Of a DNA stretch of 64,000 nucleotides, positions 27,018 to 35,089 are shown piece after piece. Position 1 is the stretch's first letter, and every line of letters starts with the position of its first letter. The translations under genes were made by a program, and so were the position numbers. Source of the DNA: Paraburkholderia gardini (lineage in GTDB: Bacteria > Pseudomonadota > Gammaproteobacteria > Burkholderiales > Burkholderiaceae); assembly GCF_907164575.1 (NCBI RefSeq), contig NZ_CAJQYY010000007.1:62001-126000 (forward strand). The letters are read 5' to 3'. Under the pieces are notes generated by a model. The model had not been told where the DNA came from. It saw nothing but the letters and a program-made list of their open reading frames with translations, and did no database searches.

Positions 27018-29501
27018 TCAGGCTTTGATCCTTAGCGACTTCGGATCGTAAGGCGCCTTGACGTGCAGCGTTGCCGGCAACGTGTCTCCTGCAACATCCA
27101 CGACGAACCGGCCGTCTGCCAGGAACGCCTCATCGATAGTGCCCGCGGCGTTCGACACGTATCCCATCGCAACCGGGCATCCGAACGTGTGCCCGAAGGC
27201 GGCGGACGAGACGAATCCCACCACCACGCCGTCGCGCAGAATTGCTTCACCACCCCATAGCATCCGGTCGCTGGCGCCGTCGACGGTGAGTACGACCATG
27301 CGTCGCCGCAAAGGCGCTGCCTTCAGTTTCAGCAACGCATCGCGCCCACGAAAAGCGACGTCGCCAGAAAGCTTGCAGGCAAACCCGAGGCCCGCCTCGA
27401 ACGGATTCGAGTCCGGTGTCAACTCACGTCCCCACGCGCGATAGCCCTTTTCGATCCGCAGCGAATCGATCGCGTAGTACCCCGCGTTCACGAGCCCGAA
27501 TTCCTTGCCCGCTGCATGCAACGTCTCATATACGCCCACGGCAAATTCGACGGGTACATACAGCTCCCATCCCAGTTCGCCGACATAGGTCAACCGCGTC
27601 GCCCGCACAGTCGCATAGCCGATATCGACTTCCCGGCTTTGCCCGAAGGCGAACGCCTCGTTGCTGAAGTCTGCTCTTGAGACGCGTTGCAAGAGCGCAC
27701 GCGAACGCGGCCCCATCACCGCGAGCACCGCATACTGGCCGGTGACATCGACGAGCGTGCAATAGCTGTCCTGTGGAATCAGCTTTTCGATCGTGTCGAA
27801 ATCGCGCGTGGTCTGCGCGGAACCGGTGACGATCAGATACTGGTCATCGGCAAGCCGCGTGAGCGTGAAATCCGATTCGTACGTGCCGCGCTCGTTGAGC
27901 ATGCCGGTATAGACCGTCGTGCCGGGCGGCACCGCGACATCGTTGGCGACGATGCCTTGCAGCACCGCTTCGGCATCGCGTCCCTTTACCAGGAATTTGG
28001 AGAACGACGTCATGTCGAAGAGCGCCACGGCCTCGCGGCACGCGCGATGTTCCGCGCCGCTCCACGCGAGCCAGTTCTGCTGGCCGAACGCATAGTCGAT
28101 ATGCGCTTCTGCCGGCGAGGGCGCAAAGAAATTCGCGCGCTCCCAACCCATCTTGCTGCCGAAACACGCCCCGTCTTCCTTGAGCAGCGCGTAAAGCGGC
28201 GAGCGGCGAAACGGCCGCGCGCTGTCGAGTTCGCGATTCGGCCACGGCATCGCGTAATGCAGCCCTAGCGTTTCCTTGACCCGGTCGTGCAGCCACGTGT
28301 CGTTGCCGTTAAAGCGCGCGAAGCGGCGAATGTCGACAGGCCACAGGTCCATCGTCGGTTCGCCCGCGACGATCCATTCCGCGAGCGCCATCCCCGCGCC
28401 GCCCGCCGATGCGATGCCCATCGAATTGAACCCGGCGCCGACGAAAAAGCGTTTCAGTTCGGGCGCCTCGCCCAGCATGAAGTTGTTGTCCGGCGTGAAC
28501 GATTCTGGTCCGTTATAGAACTGCCTGACCTGCGCGGTTTCTAGCGCGGGCACGCGTTGCAGCGCGTTTTCCATCAGGATCTGGAACTGATCCCAGTCGT
28601 CGGGGAGCAACTGGAACTCGAAGTTTTCCGGAATGCCGTTCATGCCCCACGGTTTCGCGTCCGGTTCGAATCCGCCCATGACGAGACCGCCGACTTCCTC
28701 CTTGAAATAGATAAAGCCGTCAGGGTCGCGCATGACCGGCAGATCCGGATGCACGCCTGCGATCCGTTCAGTGACGATGTAGTAATGTTCGGCCGAATGC
28801 AGCGGCACCGTCACGCCGCACAGACGGCCGATTGCCTTTGCCCACTGTCCCGCGCAATTGACGATGACTTCCGCTTCGATCGTGCCCGTCTCGCCATCCT
28901 TGTTTTGCCACGTGAGGCCGCACGCTTCGCGGCCGCCCGAAGCGGAGGGCCGCGTGTGAATCGCGCTCACCCGTGTGTTTTCGACGATGCGCGCGCCGCC
29001 GGTTCGCGCGCCGCGCGCGAGCGCCTGGGTGAGATCGGTCGGATTCGCCTTGCCGTCGCCGGGCAGCCAGACCGCGCCGAGCAGATCGTCGGTGCGCATC
29101 ACCGGCCACAGTTCGCCCGCTTCTTTCGGGCCGATCACGTCACAGGCGACACCGTACGCACGGGCAACCGCAGCCGTGCGTTTCAGTTGCGTCATGCGCT
29201 CGGCCGTACGCGCGACCGACAGCGATCCACATTGTTTCCAGCCGGTGCCAAGCCCCGTTTCAGCCTCGAGCCGGGCGTACAGCGCGGTCGAATAGCGGAT
29301 CAGCTTCGTCATGCTTTCCTGCGCGCGCAGCTGGCCGACAAGGCCGGCCGCATGCCACGTCGTGCCGCATGACAACTGACCCTGTTCGAGCAGCACGACG
29401 TCGGTCCAGCCGAGCTTTGTCAGGTGATACGCGACCGAGCAGCCCACGATGCCGCCGCCGACGATTACCACACGCGCATGCTGGGGAAGAGTGGCTGTCA
29501 T
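27018..29501 (-). CDS. FAD-dependent dehydrogenase with GcvT domain (sarcosine/dimethylglycine type)
   Basis: 827-residue flavoprotein. Residues about 1-400 are a DAO-type FAD oxidoreductase with the Rossmann motif VVIVGGGIVGCSVAYHL near residue 11 and the covalent-flavin type segment CGTTWHAAGLVGQLR. From about residue 430 a GcvT/aminomethyltransferase domain (folate-binding) follows, including LTYVGELGWELYVP and GYYAIDSLRIEKGYRAWGREL. This two-domain layout is that of dimethylglycine and sarcosine dehydrogenases, which pass the removed methyl group to tetrahydrofolate. The substrate could be another N-methyl amine. The ATG at 29501 was chosen; the extra upstream 26 codons are not family-like. 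A DeoR-type regulator is divergent. Confidence 0.92.
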   Translation of the reverse strand: MTATLPQHARVVIVGGGIVGCSVAYHLTKLGWTDVVLLEQGQLSCGTTWHAAGLVGQLRAQESMTKLIRYSTALYARLEAETGLGTGWKQCGSLSVARTAERMTQLKRTAAVARAYGVACDVIGPKEAGELWPVMRTDDLLGAVWLPGDGKANPTDLTQALARGARTGGARIVENTRVSAIHTRPSASGGREACGLTWQNKDGETGTIEAEVIVNCAGQWAKAIGRLCGVTVPLHSAEHYYIVTERIAGVHPDLPVMRDPDGFIYFKEEVGGLVMGGFEPDAKPWGMNGIPENFEFQLLPDDWDQFQILMENALQRVPALETAQVRQFYNGPESFTPDNNFMLGEAPELKRFFVGAGFNSMGIASAGGAGMALAEWIVAGEPTMDLWPVDIRRFARFNGNDTWLHDRVKETLGLHYAMPWPNRELDSARPFRRSPLYALLKEDGACFGSKMGWERANFFAPSPAEAHIDYAFGQQNWLAWSGAEHRACREAVALFDMTSFSKFLVKGRDAEAVLQGIVANDVAVPPGTTVYTGMLNERGTYESDFTLTRLADDQYLIVTGSAQTTRDFDTIEKLIPQDSYCTLVDVTGQYAVLAVMGPRSRALLQRVSRADFSNEAFAFGQSREVDIGYATVRATRLTYVGELGWELYVPVEFAVGVYETLHAAGKEFGLVNAGYYAIDSLRIEKGYRAWGRELTPDSNPFEAGLGFACKLSGDVAFRGRDALLKLKAAPLRRRMVVLTVDGASDRMLWGGEAILRDGVVVGFVSSAAFGHTFGCPVAMGYVSNAAGTIDEAFLADGRFVVDVAGDTLPATLHVKAPYDPKSLRIKA

Positions 29502-29718
29502 GGTTTTATTCCGTGAATGTGTGTGGATATATGTGGATATTGATGGAAGTATATCGCAGAAAGATGACAGTAAATTCAACGTTTACATCGATATCTATAC
29601 AAAGATGGGCGTTAAATGGTGCATGAAATGTTTATTCATGTGGAAATTTGATGAGTTTGGCTTCCGGGCAGCCAATGCCTTTGTTAGACTGCGGTCTCCG
29701 AGACCTGATGGCACGCCT
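29502..29718. promoter_or_regulatory. AT-rich divergent promoter region
   Basis: About 217 bases between the FAD/GcvT dehydrogenase gene and the DeoR-type regulator gene. It is much more AT-rich than its surroundings (29515-29660) and is rich in T-A-T stretches such as gatatctatac, as expected for two divergent promoters and a repressor site. The exact boxes could not be fixed. Confidence 0.45.
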
Positions 29719-30513
29719 ATGTTTCCCACCCAGCGCCAGGCTGAAATCATGCGCATCGTGCGCTCGCAGCAGACCTGCACGATTACCGCACTGGCGAGGC
29801 TTTTCGACGTATCCGACGAAACCATTCGCCGCACGGTCAAACCGATGATCAGCGACGGACTGCTCGTCAAGGTTCACGGCGGCATCATGCTGCCGGGGCA
29901 CGTCGACGAGCCGCCGTTCCAGCGCCGCATGCTGGAAAGTCGCGAGGGCAAGCAGATCATCGCGGCGCGCATCGGCGAACTGGTCGAGGACGGCGATTCG
30001 CTGATTCTCGACAGCGGCAGTACCTGCGTTCACATCGCACAGGCGTTATGTGCGCATTCGCGGCTCACGGTGGTGACGAATTCCGCGGAAATCGCGCGCA
30101 CGCTCGCGCCGCGCAACGAAAACCGTGTCTTCATGACGGGTGGGGAATTGCGTCCGGATGACGCCTCCGCGTTCGGCGAGAACGTGCTGACGTTCATGCG
30201 TCAGTTCCATGTGCGCTACGCGATCGTCTCGGTGACGGCGATCGACAATCACGGGCACTTCATGGATTCGCTACCGTGGGACGCGGCGTTCGCACAGGCT
30301 GCATTCGCGCAGGCGGAGCAGCGCGTCGTGGCAGCTGATCACACGAAATTCGGCCATAGCGCGCTGGTGCGGGCATTCAGTCCGGAAGAAGTCGATCTGC
30401 TGGTGACCGATGCGGCGTTGCCGCCAGAGTCCGCCGAGGCATTTTCGTCGGCCGGGTTGAAGGTGAGGGTGGGTGCGCCGCGTGCAAGTGTCGCGCCAGC
30501 GATAACCGCGTGA
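29719..30513 (+). CDS. DeoR-family transcriptional regulator
   Basis: 264-residue repressor. The N-terminal winged helix-turn-helix is typical of the family (RQAEIMRIVRSQQTCTITALARLFDVSDETIRR, then the GLLVKVHGG wing). The C-terminal DeoR sensor domain has ILDSGSTCVHIAQAL, VVTNSAEIARTLA, FMTGGELRP and the VVAADHTKFGH segment, and would bind a phosphorylated sugar-like effector in relatives. The frame is open 90 codons upstream, but the ATG at 29719 begins the conserved domain. It is divergent from the dehydrogenase gene, its likely target. Its stop lies only 3 bases from that of bluB, which converges on it. Confidence 0.92.
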   Translation: MFPTQRQAEIMRIVRSQQTCTITALARLFDVSDETIRRTVKPMISDGLLVKVHGGIMLPGHVDEPPFQRRMLESREGKQIIAARIGELVEDGDSLILDSGSTCVHIAQALCAHSRLTVVTNSAEIARTLAPRNENRVFMTGGELRPDDASAFGENVLTFMRQFHVRYAIVSVTAIDNHGHFMDSLPWDAAFAQAAFAQAEQRVVAADHTKFGHSALVRAFSPEEVDLLVTDAALPPESAEAFSSAGLKVRVGAPRASVAPAITA

Positions 30514-30516
30514 GGC

Positions 30517-31212
30517 TTAGGCGTCTTTAGCGGCGCTGGCGTTCACGTTCACGCTATCGCCAGGTGCGCTTTCTTCGGGCCAGCAATTTTCAAAGACACA
30601 CGCTTCTAGCGGCATCCGCGATGCCCAGCGTTCGGTTTCGAGCATCGGCTGATCGTAAAACGCATCGACGTGCCCAAGACACAGAATGCCCACCGGCCGC
30701 GCGCCGGCTGGCATACGTAGCAGCGTGCGCACTTCGTCGACGTCGAAGAGCGATACCCATCCCATCCCGAGGCCTTCCGCGCGGGCCGCGAGCCACATGT
30801 TCTGGATGGCGCACGCAACGGACGCAAGGTCCATTTCCGGCAGCGTACGTCGACCGAAAATGTGTTTCTCCCGATCGTCCATGAGCGCCATGACCAGCAG
30901 TTCGCCGCACTCGAGCATGCCTTCCACTTTCAGCTTCATGAACTCGTCGCGACGCTTGCCGAGCGCATCGGCGGTGTTCAGCCGCTCGCGTTCGACAACG
31001 GCGTGCAGTGCGGCGCGAAGCGAGGCGTCGGTGATGCGGGCAATGCGCCACGGCTGCATGAAACCGACGCTTGGCGCGTGATGGGCGGCGTCCAGCAAAC
31101 GCTTCAATACGGCCGGATCGACCGGCTCGCTGACGAAGTGCCGCATGTCGCGTCGCTCGTGAATGGCGCGGTAGACGGCCGCGCGGTCCGGATCGCTAAA
31201 ACGCTTCGCCAT
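30517..31212 (-). CDS. bluB: 5,6-dimethylbenzimidazole synthase
   Basis: BluB breaks down reduced FMN with oxygen to make 5,6-dimethylbenzimidazole, the lower axial ligand of cobalamin. The 231-residue protein has the nitroreductase-like fold with the BluB hallmarks RRDMRHF, HHAPSVGFMQPWRI and the FGRRTLPEMDLASVACAIQNMWLAARAEGLGMGWVS region. It is the last gene of the cobA-cobE-cobO-cobB-bluB unit, overlapping the end of cobB by 17 bases. Its need for O2 agrees with the oxygen-using corrin route coded around it. Confidence 0.95.
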   Translation of the reverse strand: MAKRFSDPDRAAVYRAIHERRDMRHFVSEPVDPAVLKRLLDAAHHAPSVGFMQPWRIARITDASLRAALHAVVERERLNTADALGKRRDEFMKLKVEGMLECGELLVMALMDDREKHIFGRRTLPEMDLASVACAIQNMWLAARAEGLGMGWVSLFDVDEVRTLLRMPAGARPVGILCLGHVDAFYDQPMLETERWASRMPLEACVFENCWPEESAPGDSVNVNASAAKDA

Positions 31213-32494
31213 GAAAGAGTGCAGCCGTGAAAGCCGGATTGGAGGGCCAGTAACTGTGCATGTACGTCGCGACGATGTTGCCGGCCCGGAACACCGCTTC
31301 GCCCGGTGCCGTCGATTGCGCGCGCACGGCTTTTGTCAGCGGCGTCATCGTCGTCTCCAGGCGTGAGTAGTGAAACGTGTGCCCACGCATCGCGCCGCGC
31401 GTACCGGTGATCTGCTGCATGCCAAGCGACGCGAGACGGGACTGCATCGTCGCATCGCCGGGTAGCAGGCCGAGCATCGGTGTGCGTGTACCGCTGACAT
31501 CAGTGAGCGTATCCAGCAGATACAGCATGCCGCCGCATTCGGCAATCAGTGTTTTGCCGGCCCGCGCGTGGGCGTGAATCGACGCCGCGCTGACCGTATT
31601 GCGCGAAAGCGTCGGTGCATGCAGTTCCGGATAACCGCCGGGCAACCAGAGCGCGTCGGCGGCCGCGGGTACGGGTTCGTCTGCGAGCGGCGAAAAATAT
31701 GTGACGCTCGCGCCGAGCTTCTCGAGAAGCGTGACGTTGGCCGGATAAATAAATGAAAACGCCGCGTCGCGCGCAATGGCGATCCGCATGCCATCGAGCA
31801 GACGCGGCATCGTTTCGCGTGATGCCGTGCCAAAATCCACCGGCGCCGGCAGACCGGCGAGCGGCGTGCCGGCGAGCGCATCGGCTGCGCGGTCGATGCG
31901 CGCGTCGAGGTCGGCGATTTCGTCGGCCTGATGGAGGCCGAGATGGCGGTCCGGCAACTCGATGTCGCTCGCGCTCGCGATATGTCCCATCCAGCGCAAA
32001 CCGTCGGGCAACGCTTCTTCAAGCATCTGTGCGTGCCGCGTCGAACCGACGCGGTTCGCGAACACGCCCTGAAACGGCACGTGCGGCCGAAAATGCGCAA
32101 GGCCGAACGCGACCGCGCCGAACGTCTGCGCCATGGCTTTCGCCGAAATCACGCCGACCACCGGCACGTTGAACGTCGTCGCCAGATCGGCGCTGGATGG
32201 CGTGCCGTCGAAAAGACCCATTACGCCTTCGATCAGGATCAGGTCGGCGTCTTCCGCCGCTTCCGCCAGCAACACGCGACACGCATGTTCGCCGACCATC
32301 CACAGATCGAGCGACTGCACCGGCGCGCCGCTCGCCCGCGCGAGAATCATCGGATCGAGAAAATCGGGCCCCGTCTTGAAGACGCGTACGCGTCGCCCCA
32401 GCTGCGCGTGATGGCGCGCCAGACCGGCGGTAATCGTGGTCTTGCCCTGACCCGAGGCCGGCGCGCTAATGAAGAGGGCGGGGCACGCGGACAT
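31196..32494 (-). CDS. cobB: Cobyrinic acid a,c-diamide synthase
   Basis: ATP- and glutamine-dependent amidation of (hydrogeno)byrinic acid side chains a and c. The 432-residue protein has an N-terminal P-loop amidoligase domain (APASGQGKTT, residues 11-20; DLILIEGVMGLFDG further on) and a C-terminal class I glutaminase domain with the nucleophile Cys in IAECGGMLYL and the catalytic His in YMHSYW. In the aerobic pathway the product precedes cobalt insertion by CobN. Three bases separate it from cobO upstream. Confidence 0.95.
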   Translation of the reverse strand: MSACPALFISAPASGQGKTTITAGLARHHAQLGRRVRVFKTGPDFLDPMILARASGAPVQSLDLWMVGEHACRVLLAEAAEDADLILIEGVMGLFDGTPSSADLATTFNVPVVGVISAKAMAQTFGAVAFGLAHFRPHVPFQGVFANRVGSTRHAQMLEEALPDGLRWMGHIASASDIELPDRHLGLHQADEIADLDARIDRAADALAGTPLAGLPAPVDFGTASRETMPRLLDGMRIAIARDAAFSFIYPANVTLLEKLGASVTYFSPLADEPVPAAADALWLPGGYPELHAPTLSRNTVSAASIHAHARAGKTLIAECGGMLYLLDTLTDVSGTRTPMLGLLPGDATMQSRLASLGMQQITGTRGAMRGHTFHYSRLETTMTPLTKAVRAQSTAPGEAVFRAGNIVATYMHSYWPSNPAFTAALFHGEAF

Positions 32495-32497
32495 CGT

Positions 32498-33100
32498 TCA
32501 GAATTCCACGCCGCGTTGCGCCTTCACACCCTGCTCGCGATACGGATGCTTGACGATCCGCATTTCGGTGACGAGGTCGGCCGCTTCGATCAGCGCATCG
32601 GGCGCGTGACGGCCGGTCACGACAACATGCACCATGTCCGGCCGTGCCGTCAGCACTTCAAGCACTTCGTCGAGCGGAAGATAGTCGTACTTCAGCACGG
32701 TATTCAGCTCATCGAGAATCACCATCTGATAATCGCCGCTTTCGATCATGCGGCGTGCTTCGGTCCAGCCCTTGCGGGCCGTCGCGATGTCCTTGTCGCG
32801 GTCCTGCGTATTCCACGTGTAACCGTCGCCCATCGTGATGAACTCGCAATGCGCCTGCGCGCCGAGGAAGTCGCGCTCGGACGTGTGAAGCGCGCCCTTG
32901 ATGAACTGCACTACACCGAGTTTCATGCCGTGTCCGAGCACGCGCACGGCCATGCCGAACGCGGCGGTGGTCTTGCCTTTGCCGGTGCCCGTGTTGACGA
33001 TCAGCAGGCCTTTTTCGACCGTCGCCGAAGCCTGTTTCTTTTCGTGGCCCTCGCGACGGCGTTGCGTCATGCGTTGATGCGATTCGGGATCTGTCTTCAT
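32498..33100 (-). CDS. cobO: Cob(I)yrinic acid a,c-diamide adenosyltransferase
   Basis: CobA/CobO/BtuR-type corrinoid adenosyltransferase of 200 residues, attaching the 5'-deoxyadenosyl group from ATP to Co(I). The unusual P-loop NTGTGKGKTTAAFG is at residues 36-49; the other conserved segments are VVQFIKG and VILDELN, and RPDMVHVVVTGRHAP. Naming note: E. coli calls this enzyme BtuR/CobA, which should not be confused with the cobA methyltransferase nearby. Third gene of the riboswitch-led minus-strand operon. Confidence 0.95.
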   Translation of the reverse strand: MKTDPESHQRMTQRRREGHEKKQASATVEKGLLIVNTGTGKGKTTAAFGMAVRVLGHGMKLGVVQFIKGALHTSERDFLGAQAHCEFITMGDGYTWNTQDRDKDIATARKGWTEARRMIESGDYQMVILDELNTVLKYDYLPLDEVLEVLTARPDMVHVVVTGRHAPDALIEAADLVTEMRIVKHPYREQGVKAQRGVEF

Positions 33101-33124
33101 GGCGTGTCCTGTTTTTCGTAATGT

Positions 33125-33502
33125 TCAGGGTGCGCTGGCGATGGCAATCGTCACGCCATCGAGCACGGTTTTGGGGACGATCAGCGTGGCGCCGGGCAAC
33201 GCAAGCAGTGCGCACGGTTCGCATACGCCGTCGACGCCAAGTTTCGCGCGTACCGCACTGGACGGCGTGGGCAGTTCGCCGAACGCGTCGATCTGTCCGG
33301 CGGTGAACGTGTGCAACGGGAGCGCGTGGTGAGCACAGAATCCAGCGATGCCGGGCTCGTGCGCTTTCGATTCGATCGTGGCGACGGCGATGACTTCGTC
33401 GAGAGAACGGGCCGCCAGCGCGAGCGCCGCGCGCACGGCGGATTCGATCTGCCGGGCGGACGCGTTGCGTCTGCAACCGATGCCGACTGTCAGCGTTTTC
33501 AT
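33125..33502 (-). CDS. cobE: CobE, CbiG C-terminal-like cobalamin protein
   Basis: 125-residue protein of the CobE/CbiG C-terminal family, with the opening TVGIGCRRNASARQIE that carries the family Gly-Cys-Arg motif and a following AVATIESKAHEPGIAGF segment. CobE is required for cobalamin synthesis in aerobic producers, though its chemistry is not settled. Its start at 33502 overlaps the cobA stop by four bases (ATGA). A second, more divergent CbiG C-terminal-like region exists inside the CbiG-CobJ fusion at 42840-44552. Confidence 0.88.
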   Translation of the reverse strand: MKTLTVGIGCRRNASARQIESAVRAALALAARSLDEVIAVATIESKAHEPGIAGFCAHHALPLHTFTAGQIDAFGELPTPSSAVRAKLGVDGVCEPCALLALPGATLIVPKTVLDGVTIAIASAP

Positions 33503-34239
33503 ACGGTGTCGCCATGCGGAATGGGCGACTCGCCGAGCGTCGCGACGTCGCCGATTACGACGATCGCAGGCGAGCCGAGTCCCGCCGCCGCGACGTGGGC
33601 CGCGAGCGTATTGAGCGTCGAGCGAACGTGCCGCTGTTCGGGTCGTGTCGCGGATTCGATGGCGGCGCACGGTGTTTCCGCGGGCATGCCAGCCCGCAAA
33701 AGCGCGGCCTCGATCTCGTTCAGCCGACGCATGCCCATATAAATAACCAGCGTCATGCGCGTGGCGACGAGTGCGCGCCAGTCGGGTTCACCGTTGCCCG
33801 CGCCGTGTCCGGTGACGAACACCACGCCCTGCGCGTGATCGCGATGAGTCACCGGGATGCCGATCGCGGCCGGCGCGGCGATACCTGCCGTGATGCCGTT
33901 GATGATTTCGACGTGAACGCCAACCGCGGCGAGCGCCTGCTGTTCCTCGCCGCCGCGCCCGAACACGAACGGATCGCCACCCTTTAACCGGGCGACACTA
34001 CGTCCAGCGCGCAAATGGGTGAGCATCGCCTCGACAATGCCGGCCTGCGACGTGGACGGTTGCCCACCGCGTTTGCCGACGTAGACGATTTGCGCATCCT
34101 TGCGCGCGAATTGCAGCACATCGGGGTTCACGAGATCGTCGACAAGCACGACGTCAGCTTCGCCGAGTGCGCGCGTCGCCTTGAGCGTCATGAGTTCGAC
34201 GTCGCCGGGGCCCGCGCCGATCAACCAGGCGCGGCTCAT
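33499..34239 (-). CDS. cobA: Uroporphyrinogen-III C-methyltransferase
   Basis: SUMT: two SAM-dependent methylations of uroporphyrinogen III at C2 and C7, giving precorrin-2, the entry to the corrin (and siroheme) pathway. The 246-residue protein shows the usual motifs GAGPGDVELMTLKA, VGKRGG, ARLKGGDPFVFGRGGEE and the GIPVTHRDHAQGV region. No fused uroporphyrinogen-III synthase or CysG domain. The ATG at 34239 is preferred; a GTG at 34251 is also in frame, and neither has a strong ribosome-binding site. First gene behind the minus-strand riboswitch. Confidence 0.93.
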   Translation of the reverse strand: MSRAWLIGAGPGDVELMTLKATRALGEADVVLVDDLVNPDVLQFARKDAQIVYVGKRGGQPSTSQAGIVEAMLTHLRAGRSVARLKGGDPFVFGRGGEEQQALAAVGVHVEIINGITAGIAAPAAIGIPVTHRDHAQGVVFVTGHGAGNGEPDWRALVATRMTLVIYMGMRRLNEIEAALLRAGMPAETPCAAIESATRPEQRHVRSTLNTLAAHVAAAGLGSPAIVVIGDVATLGESPIPHGDTV

Positions 34240-34411
34240 CGTGTGCAGCACGGCACGGGCCGCGTGGTGCAGTCAGGGAAGGAAAGCGGGGAAGTCGCCG
34301 TCATGACGGCTTCAGGGAATCGATGAATCATGCGTTGCCACACGTCAGGCGCCTCATTCCGTCCCCCGCGGACCGGGCGTTCGGCGATCGCAGCGGTCGC
34401 CCCTCGCGTCT

Positions 34412-34603
34412 GGCCGGTATCCGGGCTGACGACCACATGCCATTCGCCTTCCCACCAGCACGACGCAGGCAGTGGCGTTGAATGACATGCGCGGACGAAT
34501 GATCCGCGGGTCGTGTACCGTTGCGGGGACAGCACAGGCCAGCCGCGTCACCTTGCTTCCTGTTTCCCGTTTAACTGCACATGCGAATGCATGTGCGGGC
34601 ACC
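34412..34603 (-). ncRNA. Adenosylcobalamin riboswitch upstream of cobA
   Basis: Cobalamin aptamer in the leader of cobA-cobE-cobO-cobB-bluB. On the minus strand it starts with ggtgc (34603), continues with agttaaacgggaaaca, has the conserved segment ctgtccccgcaacggt (34517-34532 on the plus strand) and ends with the B12 box agcccggataccggcc (34412-34427). The segment normally reads ctgcccccgcaac; here it carries one C to T change. About 170 bases separate the aptamer end from cobA, room for an expression platform. Repression by adenosylcobalamin is the known behaviour of the class. Confidence 0.9.
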
Positions 34604-34689
34604 AAACGCGCGCATACGATATCACAGGCGAGCGCGAAAAAAACTTGCAGAAAGCGCTTGGGATCACGGTCGTACGCATAGTCCTTTTC

Positions 34690-34718
34690 TTGACGTCGCC
34701 ACCGTCGAAGCCTACACT
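34690..34718 (+). promoter_or_regulatory. Sigma-70 promoter for the cobW unit
   Basis: TTGACG (34690-34695), a 17-base spacer and TACACT (34713-34718), placing the transcription start near 34725, just before the 5' end of the plus-strand cobalamin riboswitch. Close to consensus, with ideal spacing and context. Confidence 0.7.
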
Positions 34719-34730
34719 CGCACGCACTCT

Positions 34731-34963
34731 GGTGCTCGCGCGCACGCTCCGTGCGCGCAGTTAAACGGGAAACAGGGAGCCGTTCCTGCACGGATCGGGC
34801 CAACCTGTGCTGCCCCCGCAACGGTAAGCGAAGGCATTGCGCACACGCAATGCCAGGCCGGCTTCAATAGATGCACGCCACGACGTGTATCTACGTGTCC
34901 ACTGCGCAACGTGTCGATGCGCGGGAAGGTGAAGCGGCGATTTCGTCAGCCCGGATACCGGCC
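34731..34963 (+). ncRNA. Adenosylcobalamin riboswitch upstream of cobW
   Basis: Cobalamin aptamer leading cobW-cobN-chlI-chlD-like. It opens with ggtgctcg, has agttaaacgggaaacagg (34760-34777), the conserved ctgcccccgcaacggt (34810-34825) and the B12 box agcccggataccggcc (34948-34963). Downstream, a small hairpin (gccgc/gcggc near 34982-34997) could be part of the expression platform. Large parts are identical to the divergent riboswitch at 34412-34603, including the 19 bases ending the B12 box. Confidence 0.93.
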
Positions 34964-35089
34964 CGAGAAAAACAGGCAAATGCCGCGGGGATGCGGCGTA
35001 TCGTCCATGCTTTCTTCGATTGTCCAGTCATTCCGGGCAACCCGTTTTTCGTCCCCATCTACTTCAACTGTCCACCCCCTGGAGTCAGG

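Noticed and set aside
34871..35089. N-terminal extension of CobW through the riboswitch
   Set aside because: The open frame reads through the aptamer; the conserved CobW start is at 35090 with its own ribosome-binding site.
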